DNA of 64,000 nt from Limonium bicolor (GCA_023374045.1 CM041777.1:103370046-103434045), one strand, 5' to 3'; positions 24,675 to 38,876 are shown, numbered from the stretch's first letter. A program made the numbers and translations. Notes: a model not told the origin generated them from the letters alone.

Positions 24675-26970
24675 ATCCACCAAACTAGTGGTAAGTATAC
24701 AGGGATTACCACCACTAAGATCCCAATATTTATTTTCGGTCGTTAAGTTATAACATTAACTCAGGTCGGGTGTGTTTGACTTACTAGTCGTGACCTCCTT
24801 TAATTGAATTTCATTTACTCCTTGGGTTTTACTGGTATCAAGTCTTCCCTGATGTGTGTGTATGTCCTTATATGCTCAGTTTGCTAAATCACGTTTAGAG
24901 TTCCCCGTGTTTATTTACTTACGTTTTTTTTTTCTCGGTGAAGTTTGCCTTTGATTAAAAGTCCATTTGCCTTACTTATCCAAGGTTGCCTTGGTTTAAA
25001 CATCGACCATCTTCGTCTAGGTTATATTTACTAAGTTACCAATCTTATTTGATGCTCTTTCTTGGCCTATTTGCCATTATTATTGCTATCATACCCTCTT
25101 CAGAATTTATGGGGTCGTTCTCCACAATTTATTTTAAAATATTTGTCATTCCAATGTGATGTGTTTTGGAAAGATTATACCATAATGGCAGCTTCATAGA
25201 TTGTTGTTCAGACATTTACATAGGAGTCAAATTTATAAGGTGATGTTGGAGTGTACAATGATATAGCGCGTTGTAGTAGCTGGTACACTGTCTAAAATGT
25301 ATGAAGTAAATATCTTATAGTTGGATAATCGCCTTGAGAAGTTTACAGCCGGTTGAGGTTTTGAGGTATCTCTGCTAGAATTTGGCATGGATTTTAAGAA
25401 TTTTATGCATCTGATAATTGCTACTTAAGCCAGGTGTTTCCAAAATTTAACTTCCTTTTTGTCACGGTCTTATGCATGTCTGGGACGCTCAGTTAAAGCT
25501 CAGACAATATGGATCCAAGCGTTCTTTGGTAGGCATGTCTTGTGAGTATACCGATTATTGGAACTAGAGTTTTCAATTTTCGTGTGTTCACTGTATTAAT
25601 TAGTGACGCTTCATATCGGTTCTCTCGTAGTCATAGTGAAATACAACAGACGATGTAAAAGGTTTATCTATTATAACCGAATTTTTCAGCTACCAGCGAC
25701 ATAGCTTGCTGGTATTCTAACAATTCCTCTTTTGGAATGTGTTCATCCATGATTGACACTTAAATTTCTATTGTACAATTCTTCCCTTATTTGATCTTCA
25801 TGATCATGATACTCATTAGATATTTGAGGGATCTGTTTATGATCCTTATATCAGTGTTTTTTTTTTATTTCAGGAAATTGCGAATATTGTTTGAGGATAA
25901 CTGTTTAGATATTGTACATACTTCCAGTCTTTGATTTGCACATTTATATTGTGAAACTTGTTGCTCGTTTAAATTGTGTGATAGTATATCATTGTACAGT
26001 AGAAGAATGACAAGCAACATTTGGTCCTTAGTGGAACAATTGCTGAGCTCCAAAGGGGTAAAACAACTCGAACGAGAAGAGAATGAAGGAGGCATTGGTA
26101 TGTATGCTCCTCGTTTGCCGGTGGTAGAAGCAGAAGGGAATGACCAGTTATGGTCATCAGTTTTAATTGTCTGAGATTGAGAGACTTGAAAAGAAGAAGA
26201 AAGGAGGTGGTGGCGATGTGTACCAATCGCCAGTTGAGGCGTTGTGTCTCTCAGATAATGCAGAGAATGAAGAGAAACGTGAGATGGAGCAGGGAATTTA
26301 TTGAATCCCAAAATATAATGTTGTAGTGTATAAAATGGTGTCATGCTTCATTAAGCATTAAAGATTGTACCAATTTTATGGTGTATTTTTCATCTCAAAC
26401 TATATTCTCTTATTTTTATTGTTTTACCAGAGGTTTTCTAAAATTAACCTCTCAAGTGTATGAACGGAATAATTTATCTCAATCCCATCCTTGGCTTGAT
26501 TAATTGTTTAATTATGCTTTATTTATTTCGTAAATTTTAGGGATATCTTGGTCCTTTTTGCTTGTCAGGTAGGGTCCTATCGACTGCTAAGCACGTCGAC
26601 CCAAGTTGCCGCTAAAATTGGTTCCTCTATGGGTATTGTTCCTTTGGCAACGTCTTTGAACTTCACGCCCCAGTCAGATCTTCGAGTCTTAGGTCTATTG
26701 TATACTTTAGTTTTCCTTGCCGGATTGATTATGTGCCATTGTGTAAATGCCAGATCGGGTTTTCCCGAGTGTGAGGAGGCTTTCTACCTCTCTGGCATTT
26801 TTCCTATGAATTGAAATGGACCCTAGGGACGTGGAGGTTGGGTTTAGGTGTCTGTTAGGTATCCAGTAGTTACTGGGGAAGAACCCTAACTAACGAGCCT
26901 CACATACTAACCCTTAACCTCGTTTCCCAAATTTAGGTTTTCCTATACTCGGTATTCCTCTGTTCCAGTC

Positions 26971-26994
26971 ATCAGAGCGTAACTACGCTCTGAT
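26971..26994 (-). other. Perfect 11-bp-stem hairpin overlapping the PBS (giant-LTR element)
   Basis: ATCAGAGCG and its complement flank a two-base loop. The stem begins within the PBS. The equivalent at 39236-39259 keeps the pairing with one base-pair swap. Confidence 0.75.
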
Positions 26995-26998
26995 ACCA
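26987..26998 (-). promoter_or_regulatory. Primer binding site, tRNA-iMet type (giant-LTR element)
   Basis: The reverse complement reads TGGTATCAGAGC, five bases from the LTR edge at 27004. It marks this LTR as the 5' LTR on the minus strand. Confidence 0.9.
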
Positions 26999-27003
26999 CT
27001 TTC

Positions 27004-30000
27004 TGTAACACCCCCGAATAAAACATCCAGTAATACAAACGTCACGCCTAAACAACATCACGGTTAACTACGCAGCGGTATCACACTCCATCCGGGTGTG
27101 AACACATACGCCACCAACACACCCACATGGTTGACACAACCACTCTTCCAAACCAAGTTCGGCTGTATGACTGGAAACAGCCCTCTAACAAAACTCATAA
27201 CTCAAAATACAATTTCCAATCCCGAGTGTCTACAATAAAGAATACCAAATCATAATTTGAGGACTTTACATCTCGGGTTTAGTAACAACCCACACTAACA
27301 TACTACACAATTCAAAGTTATGCCCGGATGGACTACCCCCCATGGTAGCCATCCATCCTACACGTCTCCGTTATCGTCCGGCACAATACCTGAAAAAAAA
27401 ATTGGGTGTAAAGGACTCAGCAAACGCTGAGTATGAACTTTGTAGCCCGTATGTTGCCGGGCCACAGGACTACTTGGTCGAATATTATTAAGTCAATTTA
27501 CATGCTATAATAAAGCAGTAAAGTAGACCACAATACATCATAGTTTCATACACCCTCAAAGGTAGCAAGGCAATAACAACAAGCAACCAAGCATAACATG
27601 CTGTCATCATAGCGACATCAAACCCGCAACCAAGCACACCAAGCTGCTAGTATAGTAACAGCAATAATGTAAATGGTAAAATGTGTACGTAGGTATGTTA
27701 TACCCATGATCCTCACTATAGGATCATTCGAGCGTTGTGTGTGTTTCATTTCTTTTCTCTTGTTCCCATAATATGTATTTTCTTTCTCTTTCCATGCACC
27801 CGGTCTAAGGATATAGTTAGATCCCGTGACCGTATCATGTAGGTGCCAATCTTTCCTTGTTTCTTTAAGGATTATTTGTGAATTCTTTTATTACCGCACG
27901 TTGGAGGACCTTCCTCCCTAGCTAGTCCCCCATTCTCGACGTCATGCGCCGAAAAGCGGAGTCACCTCTAGACTCCAGGATAAGCTCCACCAATTTGTCA
28001 CTCCCCCATTCCCGACGTCATGCGCCGAGAAAGCGGAGTCGCCTTTAGACTCCAGGATGTGCTCCACATAGAAGGGCGAAGGATCTGATGCAGATACCAA
28101 CTCCCGAGTATTCCATACCGCGCGGCCCGAGATGTCATCTTCCCGGGTTATCCTCATGTTCCACCAATTGAGATCTGCTCTTCATTATTATTCATGAATA
28201 GACACCATAGTGGGTGTCATGGTACGTCCTCCATGGTTAGAGAGGAGTTCCCCTTATAGGATTTTCTTTGTTTTCATATTTTCCAGTGTCTCATCTCAAA
28301 TTCCATAAACGCGAAGGGACTAAACTACTGTGTGCACACAAATAATATACCACAATGATATAGAACCATATAACACGCTAAGCAAGCAATCCAATTTCAT
28401 GCTTTAATCTTATGGTCTTTTTCACACAGAGCACACAGCAAACAAGCCGTGTAACACGGCAACATACGGACCACACATGTCCATACCTCAAGACTGTAGA
28501 AGTTATCTCCCCCGTGCTAGAATTCTCCCGCACGACCGTTCGCTACGTCCCTAAATTTGTAACACGAGTGTATTAGCTTTATGTGGTCGAGCATTAACGT
28601 TCATAAAATTCCTTAATTTCTTTTTGTTTACTTAATCTTGGATATTCACCACTTTAACTCATTAAAGTTGGCTTCTTTCCTTCCTAAGGTTTATTTCATC
28701 ATAGTCTAGTAACTTATCATTATCTTAGGTTCATCATTATGCTATCTTATCTCATCTAGGTGTGCTCCCCACCAATTTTACATTACACTAATGTATATAC
28801 ACTCACATCCTTGTAATTTTCTAAGTTCCGTATGAACTTCAAACTTCCTCTTCGTCCTAATCTTAACTATATATATATATATGCATATTTATGCACGTCT
28901 ATATATATAGTCTCATAAATTCTAATGTTTGTTCATTACTGTTTTACCCAATTATTATTCAAAGTTTACAATTTAGTTCTTTATACCTTTACAATTAATA
29001 CCGATTTCTGGAACCGATATCTTAATCATTTTAATCCATCACATAAACATTTACTAAAAAAATTATTAATCCTATTTACAGCTTACCAATTTACTACCTA
29101 AATCATTTAATCTCCACTCCTATCAAATAAACACCATTTTTTTCCTCAATGTTTCATAATTGTCAAAAATCCACTAAATCAACATATTTATCCAACTTAG
29201 AATTACGCCTAACCATTAAACAAACCACTATGCACATTGATACAATTCCTTACGTCTGCCCACAATAACACTCGGGAGAGTACTCTTATTTCTTAGCATG
29301 ACTGACAACCATCCCCAACTCCTCTTAAGTATACACTCAGAGGCTAACCACTAAGCCAGCTGTCACAACCTATTAACCAACTTATTCCAACAGCATAGCA
29401 ACTTTGCGATAGCAACATTAATCATATTCTACTAACGTCTAACATAAACCAATCTATGTCTCTTATCACACAAGCACATGCTATGCGCATGCGCATTCTC
29501 ATCCACACTTGCACAAAAACAATTACCAGACCCTGTTAGAGGCGCATTACAGAAGAACTGTCCATGATGAATAAGTAGATCCAAGATTTAGGTTGTGTTT
29601 GTTTTTTTTGTCTTCAGTTGTGCGTTATTTCAGTCAGTCATATGGTTTATTTTCGCTGTACCAGTTTACTGTCAATCACCCCAGCTATTTCGAACAGACG
29701 AAAAAAAATGAAGAGAGTACAGAAGGAGCAAGGGATTAGTACAAAACACCAACCTAGCAACAGCTAGAAAGGATAGAAAATCATCACTGCTTAAGAAAGA
29801 AATAAAAATAAAAATAAATCTGTGCAGAACTTATAATACTCCAGCCAGGTTTTGAATTGGAAAATGGTAGGAAATATACTGCTTCTTATAGTGATATCCT
29901 TGCTTCACTGGTGCGACAGAGCAACAAGCTTCTGTTGTTTTTTTTTTGAATTCAGAGACAACAAGGTTGTTGGAAGAAAAGGAGGTAGGTTGAGTATGTT

Positions 30001-33000
30001 AAAGAATCTGAAATGAACTGTTTTCTTCCCTGTTTTTTTTTCTCAAAACAAGTTGTAGTACCAATGGTTTGTTTCAGCAGAAGTGAATGAAGAGAGGACA
30101 GAGCATATGTGATTGTTGTATGCAATTTAAGCCCAAGAAGAGGATGAATCAAGTGCAGAGAATGAGATGCAGTTTGTCCCTAGAGGTTTATCACTACAGA
30201 GGCGCTGGAACAAGAAGAGAATGAAACGCAGAGGATGTGTGTTCTTGTTCACCAGTGTGGGTTGCAAAATTTACCACAAGTGAACAAAACGGAGATGTAA
30301 ATTATAAATGACAACAACGGTTATGTTACCACTATATGTTTACTGAGACAGAATTGTGCTGCTGCTTATTTGCTTATCTTTACTTGACTGTTAGTTTCTA
30401 TACACATTTAAGGTTCACAAATTATACATATGCCTTGTACGTGTTCTCGGTTTTCTATAGATTGGTAATCAACAATTTTAAACCTCTCTCTCCCATATTA
30501 TAGGCTCATAATTTGACTTAAACAAGTCATAACAACCTAGGCTTATTTACCCAGAACTTACCCATTGATTTCCTGCACTTAATCAAGATCTAAACTACCC
30601 ATATGCATGTATATACCCCACTGTTCTGTACAGATTTGCCACTTGGTCCTTTCGGTGGTTTTCTTCTGTTTTTCACATGTGCTTTAGCTTAAGTGAGTCA
30701 TGAGTATTTAGGTTTGTTAACCCAGCAGGTATTCATTGTTTGCTATGCATTAGTGTTGTTTCCACCACACAAACATTACTCTAGACTTTCATTTTTTTCT
30801 GCTACATATGAGATGATGAATTTAGCACATAAAGTAAGGTAAGTAATGGGTTAACCTCTTCTAATTGCCAGAGGCTTTTTCCACCACCTTCCAGCCACTC
30901 TACCTTGCAATTCTCACGGCTCTATATAGTTATACATGCCCAGGTTAGAGTTTTCTGTTTCTGGAATTTTCTTTCTTACGTAACTTGAGTAGTTTATTAG
31001 GAGTTAGAGATATGGATACCTCTTAAACTTGCTTTACCCTTGGAGATTGGTCCTTAAGCCCTTGGAACTTCAGGTAGAGGAATGAGCCTCTCTGCTGTCA
31101 CATGTATACAGAAGAGAAGGCTTTAAAAGAAAAACTGGTTTGACGCTAATTAAAGGAGTTGATAAGTGCAGTTTTCTTTGCACTTTACAACATGTTATTA
31201 CCGTGGCATCTTGGAGGTTGTCAAGCAGCCTTACATGCGCAGGAAAAGAGCAGGAAGAGTGTGACTTCAGTTTTGGTGTGGAAAACAATAGAGCTAAAGC
31301 TCTAAACAACCATGATAAGGGTGTCGGTTTTTACCTTGTCCTTAGCTCCTTCAATGGCGGTTTGGCATGGTTTTCATGCACTACTTGGGGTCATCTATAG
31401 TAGGGTAGCCGTTTCAGTTTGATGGAGAAAGAAAGAAAAATAACAAGGAGATTCAAGGCTAGACAGTAGTGCCCATGGTTAGTAATATAATTACCTTACA
31501 AGCTCGGTTCCTCCTTGGAGATTAACTCTCAGTTTTCCAGCGCTTTAGGTGGGAAAAACATGTGGCATTTGGAGGGATTATTAACAGCTTGTTCCCGGTT
31601 AACTGTACAAGCAGTGCAACTTCAGGTTTGTACAGAAACATGGGGAGAAACAGGGCTATAACAGCCACAAGCAATATAGTTTCCTACCTTGTTTTTGAGC
31701 TGATTTTTCTCTCTGTTTACAGCTCCTTGATGGGGGATTTTCTGGGTTCAATGCAGGACTGAATTCAGTTCCAAGCGCATGGAAGAAAACAGGGTGGAAG
31801 GAGGTGTGTTATAGCATAGTTTCTTACCGTTGCAGACCAAGAACTCTGCTCCAGCCGGTGCAGTTTTCTGGAGCTTGTAGAAGTGGATTGTAAACCTTGG
31901 TTTCTTGTTGTTCTTGTTGCTGTTATGGTTCAGAATAGAGAGCAGTTTCTGGAGGAGAATAATGACATCGTAGTTACTGCTGTTATGTCGCATGTATGGT
32001 GGGAAAATGACTTGGAGTTGCTTGCTCCTCTGTTGAATGAAATGGAACAGAAACATAGTAGTGCAGGTATCACGTGAATGCTTCAGTAGTGCATGGGAAA
32101 TTGACTTGAGGAATTTTGTGCCCATGCGTGGAAAGGAGGGAAAAACAGTGGGTTGCTCAGTTTATTAATTTGCAATTTGCACAGAGAGGGAGCATCTGTA
32201 GCATTACCGTGAGTATGTAGATGGACTCTAGCTGGTACGGTTGCTTTGCTTTGCTTGGGACCCGGTACGGAGGATAAGGTGATATGGTGGGGTATTGACT
32301 TGTTGCACCGATTAAAAGGAGAGAAAAAGAAGGAGGACTTGTTTTGCTGTTCGAGAACTTGGGTAGAAATGTCGTTCTGTGGCTATTTTGAGAATGGCAA
32401 GGAATTGGGTAAGAAATAACACTCTCAGATGCTAGCCACCGGCATGGGAATAAGGAGGAGATATTAGTGTCGGGCACAACATATTCCCCAGAGCGTGCGC
32501 CGGTAATTGAAACAAGAAGAGACTGTTTGCTATTGTTTTATTTTTGAGTTCAGTACAGAGGAGTTTGCCCACTGTAATGAAACGAGTGCCTGGCCTCTTT
32601 TTTTGTTTATAGTCACTTTAGTAGATTCATATCTCCAGAGGTGTAGTTTGGTACTGAATACGAGCACCAGCTCAATCGGTTAAGACGTTCACTAGGCATA
32701 CGAGAGGTATGGGGTTCGAACCTTAGCGAGAGTGCCTTTGCTCTTTTTTCTTCTTCTTTTTTATAAGTTATACATGCCTATTTATATATGTAAGACCATA
32801 TAATATATCGTGTTATTAGCGAGGTACGCGACCACTTAATTTTCGTTATGTTATATATACGACCTTTTTATTTTGTAGCGTTTTAGTTATACATTACTAT
32901 GCGACGTTATTAATTATTACAACGTTATAGTACCATCACGTTATGTATATGTGTTTTTGTACTCATACGTGCTTATATATATGCGTGACTATATTGACGT

Positions 33001-33173
33001 TTTCGGTTCAGAGGTGCGCATATATATTTGAGCTTATATCAGCGTGTTACGTACCGATACGCACATACCATGTTATTATTATCTATATATTTTTTTTAGT
33101 ATGATCATAATTGTTACTCATAGTTTAATTCAACCTTCACGAATTTAAACTGATAATTATTCGGGGTATTTCA
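27004..33173 (-). repeat. 5' LTR (6.17 kb) of the giant-LTR element
   Basis: Collinear with 6225-12380 throughout, with scattered substitutions and small indels. It includes the duplicated unit near 27928-28074, a shorter TA run near 28867, the tRNA-like module at 32662-32755, and the candidate intron donor at 28486 and acceptor at 27390. Confidence 0.9.
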
Positions 33174-33404
33174 GCATACTGGCTTTGGTTTTGTGTTTGC
33201 TTGTTGCACATATGTGCACTTGCTTTAATGGTTATTGATGTGTTCTATGTGACACTTGAATGGTTATTGTTGTGTTCTATGTAACACTTGGATGATTATG
33301 GAAGTACACTTGTTTACAGCATCTATGAGAATATTTGTGTTATGATACATTGATTGTCATGAGCAAAGGTTATGTATATGTATGAGTTGCATACGCTCGT
33401 ATGA

Positions 33405-33914
33405 CTGGTGGAATGTAGAGGTATCTGAGATCGTATCGAACTCGCACTCAGACTCAGATTGCAAAGAGAGCTCCAAGTATTGTATTGATAAAAAGCGTAC
33501 CTTATTACATAACTTATGGTTCCTATTTATAGGCTCTTCTACAGTGTATAACCGTTTCTGTGGGCCTACATCATTCTAGAATATTCTCAGTTATACAAGG
33601 CTTTTTATGTAACTTCACCCTTCTTTTTGAATAATTACTCCCAACCCTTCGGAGGGGGTTTTGCTTTGCTTCGGAGGCGAATGACTCTTAGTTCTTCGGA
33701 GAGGATCTTTGCTTTGCGTTGGAGGCGATTACTCCTCCGCAGTCTGTCTGTGGTATAGCTTCCTTGTCGTAAGAGTCCGTTCGTTGGAGTCGGAAGGGGG
33801 TTTGGTCGGAGAGAGTTCCATCTGTTGTCTCCGTAGGCAGCATATACTCTTCGCTCAGCCATTTGATTACTCCGTGTGGTGGAACTCCACTTCAGTATCA
33901 ATATAGTATTGACA
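33405..33914 (-). repeat. Probable solo copia-type LTR
   Basis: On the minus strand there is a TATA box (CCTATAAATAGGAACC, near 33525) followed by a termination-like zone with GCTTTTTATCAATACAATA. Both are common in copia LTRs. A ~55-bp motif with TTCGGAG and TTTGCTTTGC is repeated at 33640-33730. Ends and a target duplication could not be fixed. Confidence 0.4.
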
Positions 33915-34002
33915 CCCAGGAATGATAAGTAAACAGGAATAGACAGGAGGAACTTGATTCCATAGAATGAGTAAGTAGAAGTTATGACTTCGGGACGAAG
34001 TC

Positions 34003-34020
34003 CTTTTAAGGGGGGTAGAC
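34003..34020 (+). other. Polypurine tract of the host chromovirus
   Basis: CTTTTAAGGGGGGTAGAC abuts the LTR start TGAAATACCCC at 34021. Confidence 0.85.
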
Positions 34021-36829
34021 TGAAATACCCCTAACCTTTAAATAATTAAATAATGAGAAATAAATATCATTTGGGGGATTATGAGATCCTAAGAAAATAT
34101 ATAAACACTTAGGCGTTAAAACGCACCGAAACTCCTTAAGGTCAACAACGAGCGTTAAGCCGGACCTTAAGCTAACCAAGGTATATGAACTATAAAACAC
34201 ATACCAAGTAAACTAAGGATCATTATATGACCTTTAAAACACAGGTCCTCGGCTAGAACAGGGTAGAAATGTAAAATGCCCGGGAGAGTCACATACCTCC
34301 CTTAAGGCCCGAAAGTCCCGGAAATACTTTATAAGATGAAAGAAAGCATTAAAATTCATTCCAAATGCACCATAACACTTTATTAAACATATAAGAGGAA
34401 TTCCTCACGCTAAATTCTCAATTAAACGCAAAGTGCTCGGAGATACCCGTTGGGGCCCCTATAAACCCTTGGGAATGCCCCGGAGAGGTACCGAAGTGGC
34501 ACGAACTCCTATATAATTCATTCTTAGAGTTCCTATCATCATTATTCATCATTATAAAGATAATTATTGAGCTACTTTTTCAAAAATACACAAAGTGCTC
34601 GGGAGAATTTCTTAACGCTCCTATTTTGCCCGAGAGTGTCCCGATAGCCCGGAAATTGTGTCATGAGTTGATATAACCCCATATAACTCAATGTAAAACC
34701 TTAATATATTATTATTGACCTTAAAAAATGTTTATAAACACTTGGAACTCATAGCGACTACTTATTTTCCAGAATATCCTTAAAGCACAAAAACGCACCT
34801 TCGGGTGCCAAAAAAACGCGTTCTACGCTATTACCTTGAAGTTTTTGAGGAGCCACGAGTTGGAAATCTTAAATGGGGATTCATTGAATATCTAAATCAA
34901 TCAAATCCAGTGCTAAACTCATAGCACAAGTAGGGCCAAAAATCAGATCAAAAAGTAGTATAAAATCAGCATTTTACCTTAGAAACTTTCATCTTTTACC
35001 TTGGTATAAATGTACCAATTAAATGTTGTGACTTATAACATGTTACAATATGATCTTAACACAATATAGTGTGACAGGAACCAAATTAAAAATTAGTTCC
35101 ACATGGCCACATAAGGGGCCGTTTTTTTGGGTATATTTGGCTTGATTTTAAATAAATTGTCTTATGGATGATGACTCATCTTACCATATACCATGTGACA
35201 TTATGTCAAAATAATCTCAGTCTAAGGAGACCTAAATTACCGTAAACCTGCAGGAAACAACAAGGAAGATTTAGTTAAGGAAAAGTAATGGAATTAAAAT
35301 ACATAAAGTAGATCTTGGTTTATATAATGTAAAGTTACAAATAAACAAACAAATCATCCCATTCTCTAGCCTATGGTTGCCGAAATCAAGCAAGAAAAAG
35401 GAGGTTTGATTTTTGTGTTAAAATCAAACTAAAACATCTACCTAACTAGGCATGTTCTCATGTCCTCAAATGACAAAAATCAAATGCTACCTACAGCTCT
35501 AATACCGAAAATCTGAAGGGAACAAGGAAAAGTTAGCATGGTATTCATCTTTGAAAATTCAAAAGAAACAACTACCTACCTTTGCCCTTGTCATCTTGTG
35601 TAAATTGACAATCAAAGTCTTCATTCCTCCTTGTCAAGTGCCGAAAGTCTAGCTGGTTGTGAGGCTTTATGGAACCAAGAGTCAAGCAAATAAACTAAAA
35701 AAAGCTAGACAACTTTGACATTATTGTGTCAAAAATTCCTTCCTTGCCTAACTCCTTAAGCCTTACGTGAGTAACCATTCTTCCTTGCCCTCATTCTGCC
35801 GATTTTGGTAAGGCTTTCCTTCCCTCTCTTTTCTTCTTCCTTTCATTTACTCCATTATTGTTTCAAAAGTCCATTAATGGTATCGTAAGTTCTAACACCA
35901 TTTTTGTGTAATTTTCCTAGTTAATTCTACTAAGTCTTGAAGCAAGAATCATCCTAGCAACCATACAAGTTTTCACCAAGCATTAGTACTCCAAGGAGTT
36001 GCATTGATTCAACAACAACTCAAGGAACAAACAAGATCAAGTTAAGGTATATTTCTTGTTTGAAAATCTTAGCAAATACCTAAGTTAATGTCCAAAAATT
36101 TCAAGCTTCTAAATCAATGTACTCATCATCATTTCATGAAGGAAACTTGGATCTCCAATCATCCCAAGGTGTACCGAAAATTCCTTGAAAAATACCTAAG
36201 GTAAACTCTTGTAAACTATTCCAAATCTTACTTATAAATCCTTACTAGAAGTCTAACACTTGGATCTCCTAAACCTATGTAAGGAGACCGAAAATTATAC
36301 ACCAAGAAACCATTTGGAGGAGCTTGGAATTCAAAGGGAAATCAAGTACAAGAATTATCTTGATTTAAGGAGTAAGTTTCTATAATTAAATCTACTAAGT
36401 TTAAGTTTGATTTAAGCTTCAAACTTTAGTACAAATTTATGTACAAACCTTTCATTAAATAGAAGCCAAAAACTATAGGTTATATCACCAAGAAAATAAT
36501 TTATAACATACAAGGTAAGATTATTACCTTAAGGTATAAATTTGTGTCACAAAAATTAATTATGATACATAAATAATTAGGCCGAAATATCTAGGAGTTA
36601 AATGGTCTATTTTGAGCTTATAATCATTCTAAGTCATTATCATAATTTTTAGAAGTGTTATATGGCTTATATACATTTATATATACTTATTATAAGATAT
36701 AATCAAGTTTTGAAACCATATGGTAAAATATTGTTACAGCCGAGAACAAAGTATTTCATTTGGTGATTTTTGAAGTATATAAGTGTATTAGCTTATATTA
36801 TAAATTTTGGGAATATTAAAAATAGCTAC

Positions 36830-37560
36830 AAGTATTTAAATGGCTAGTTTATTAAGCTATGTGGCTAAAATGTAAATTTTGAAAAGTTCAGAGTGCTAAA
36901 TATAATTGCCGAGAATTAAAGGACTTATTTGGCAAAGTTATGATATAATATAAGGTAGGAATTAATATTATGAATTTTGGTGAATTTAAACAAGTGTTTA
37001 AGTGTTAAAATAACACTTTATAAAGTTTTGGGGCTATTTTGTAATTTATGGAAAGTTGAGAGTAAAAACCGAATACATATGATTTTCTGGGTATATTAAA
37101 GTATTAATTATGAAATTAGGATTTGGTCAAAGTGTTGACAAAAAACTTTGGGTTAAAATGGTTTATGACATAAAATATTAAGTTTATAAAAGTTTTGGGG
37201 TGAACATGTAATTTATGAAAGAATATATATAAAACCTAATTGGATAAGGGGTGAAATCATAATTTATAAAAATATGTGGGTTTTTTTCGGTATTTATGAA
37301 AATTAAATATTAAAACTATAGTTTATAAGTTAATATGTAACTTGTATACAGTTTTGGGGTTAAAATGTAAATATAGAAAGTATATGTGGAAAACTGAGAG
37401 TTTAAGGGATTATTTAGTAATTTATAAAAGTTGGAATATTCAATTGTAATTTCCGAAAGTTATATGGTCATTTAGTAATTTACAAAAGTTTATGTGTTCA
37501 ATATATAATTACCGAATTTATAAGGTTAGTTTTGTAATTTAATAAAGAAAGGAATTAAAC
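36830..37560 (+). repeat. Degenerate AT-rich repeats in the 5.2 kb LTR
   Basis: A motif of about 40-60 bases, TTTTGGGGTNAAAATGTAATTTATGAAAG and relatives, recurs about seven to ten times with heavy divergence. No function can be read. Confidence 0.5.
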
Positions 37561-37882
37561 TAAGGAATACAATGTTTTTTTGGAGTATAATGTAAAGTTT
37601 ATAAAATAATGGTGGTTATAATAAAAATAATCAAAATGTATAATATATAGAATAAGTGAAAACAATTATGAGTATATAATTAATGAGATGAAGATATACC
37701 ATAAAATGGAAATTCATTATCACATGCTGTTACTACATAAAATAATGGACTGTTAAACTACCTCGAACCACTATTAAATAACAGGGAGAAATTAAAGAAC
37801 ATACGAGGTTAGTATACTGCAAGTAGTAGTTGTGTATCAACAGTACTGTAATAGTTAGTGTTAGTTGTTTTAACGTTACCCG

Positions 37883-38876
37883 GTATTGCATGTACATATA
37901 ACAGCGTTACGGGGAGGAACTATTAAGCGTGTACTGTCAAGCTAGCAATTTTCACGGTGAACGGATTGTTAATTGTGTGGTCTGAATGTCCTAAGGATTT
38001 TCCTGAGGTCCAGACGTTGTGTGTTTTATTGTTAAGAGCGATATCTGTGATTTATGTATATTATCTGGTATACTGTATTGCTCGACACCATTGTGTTTCA
38101 TTTTACGCGAACGTCTTATGACTGGAAGTTTATACATCTAAACTCAAACAAGACTAGGTGACCTTTAGGTATTACGAGAACCTAACTGATGGTCAACTGT
38201 TATAGTCTTAACTCAAGGATTGGATATTGTATCACTCACTAAAGGGCTAACTTACAAAGAGAGGAATCCAGCTAGTTTCGACTATCTGGTTGCGCATCGT
38301 GATCACTACGAGGGACTACTATCAAGAGTCACTCAAGGGAATCCATTATCCACATTCGATGATGGCAGAGGGCACTATTGTTGGTGCGCAGGTTTTGACC
38401 GAATTGGTCACCTTTAAAGCAAATAAATTATCCAGGGCCATAAGGTCAGCTGGCAACGGTTGCATTGGAACCCAGGGGACTACTGTCCATTAATAAGTTA
38501 TTAAGGGTTGTCTTAACATGACGCCTGAGGTTGAAATTAATTGGAAGGTTTAAGTGATTGGTTAAAAGGATAAGGACCATGTGGCCAACTAACAAGTATA
38601 GTTGATTAATACGCGTATCTTGTTTGGTTACTGTTGTTGATTATTGGTTACTGATTATTTGGTTGTTGCTTACTATTATGTGGTGGCACTGTTAGGTGAA
38701 CTATTTTGTGTTTATTTAAACATTTACAGCTGTTATTATTATTGTAAACCGGCATAGCATGTAATGAATCTAATATCAAGATGGCTAAACGACTTAAGGA
38801 ATCCAAATGATTTAAGACTACATTTAGCATACCAGCATATCGTTTGCTGAGCCCTTCAATGGGCAAAACATTTCAG
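37883..38876 (+). other. Candidate LTR intron (5.2 kb LTR)
   Basis: Donor CCG|GTATTG and acceptor AACATTTCAG|GTTAC match the pattern seen in the other LTRs. A GAGCCCTTCAATGGGC hairpin lies just before the acceptor. Confidence 0.35.

Larger units (their letters stand above)
24675..27003 (-). pseudogene. Decayed internal region, 5' half, of the giant-LTR element
   Basis: This continues the element interrupted at 14882. It runs up to the PBS, where gag should lie. No gag motif could be read in any frame. A 159-codon minus frame (26344 to 25865) has no recognisable domain. Confidence 0.5.
6225..33173 (-). mobile_element. Ty3-type retrotransposon with giant 6.2 kb LTRs, containing a nested CACTA element
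   Basis: The blocks 6225-12380 and 27004-33173 are near-identical direct copies bounded by TG...CA. Inside the right copy (27003 downward, minus strand) lies the PBS TGGTATCAGAGC. Inside the left copy (12381 upward) lies a PPT on the minus strand. GCAT flanks the element at 6221-6224 and 33174-33177; counting the terminal A, it would be AGCAT. It is therefore one complete insertion in minus orientation. Without the CACTA element the internal part is only about 4.8 kb and shows no intact gag or pol. Confidence 0.9.
33174..34020 (+). mobile_element. Host chromovirus 3' untranslated segment, resumed
   Basis: GCAT at 33174-33177 is the second copy of the giant-LTR element's target duplication. 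The sequence then continues the 3' non-coding part interrupted at 6224, contains a probable solo LTR, and ends in CTTCGGGACGAAG and a polypurine tract directly before an LTR start. Confidence 0.7.

Noticed and set aside
25865..26344. 159-codon minus-strand frame as gag of the giant-LTR element
   Set aside because: The position is plausible, but no capsid or zinc-knuckle motif can be read and the composition looks random.
6225..33173. The two 6.2 kb copies as a segmental duplication of genomic DNA
   Set aside because: They start TG and end CA, have a PBS and a PPT on their inner sides in the right strand, and are flanked by a shared GCAT. They are LTRs of one element.
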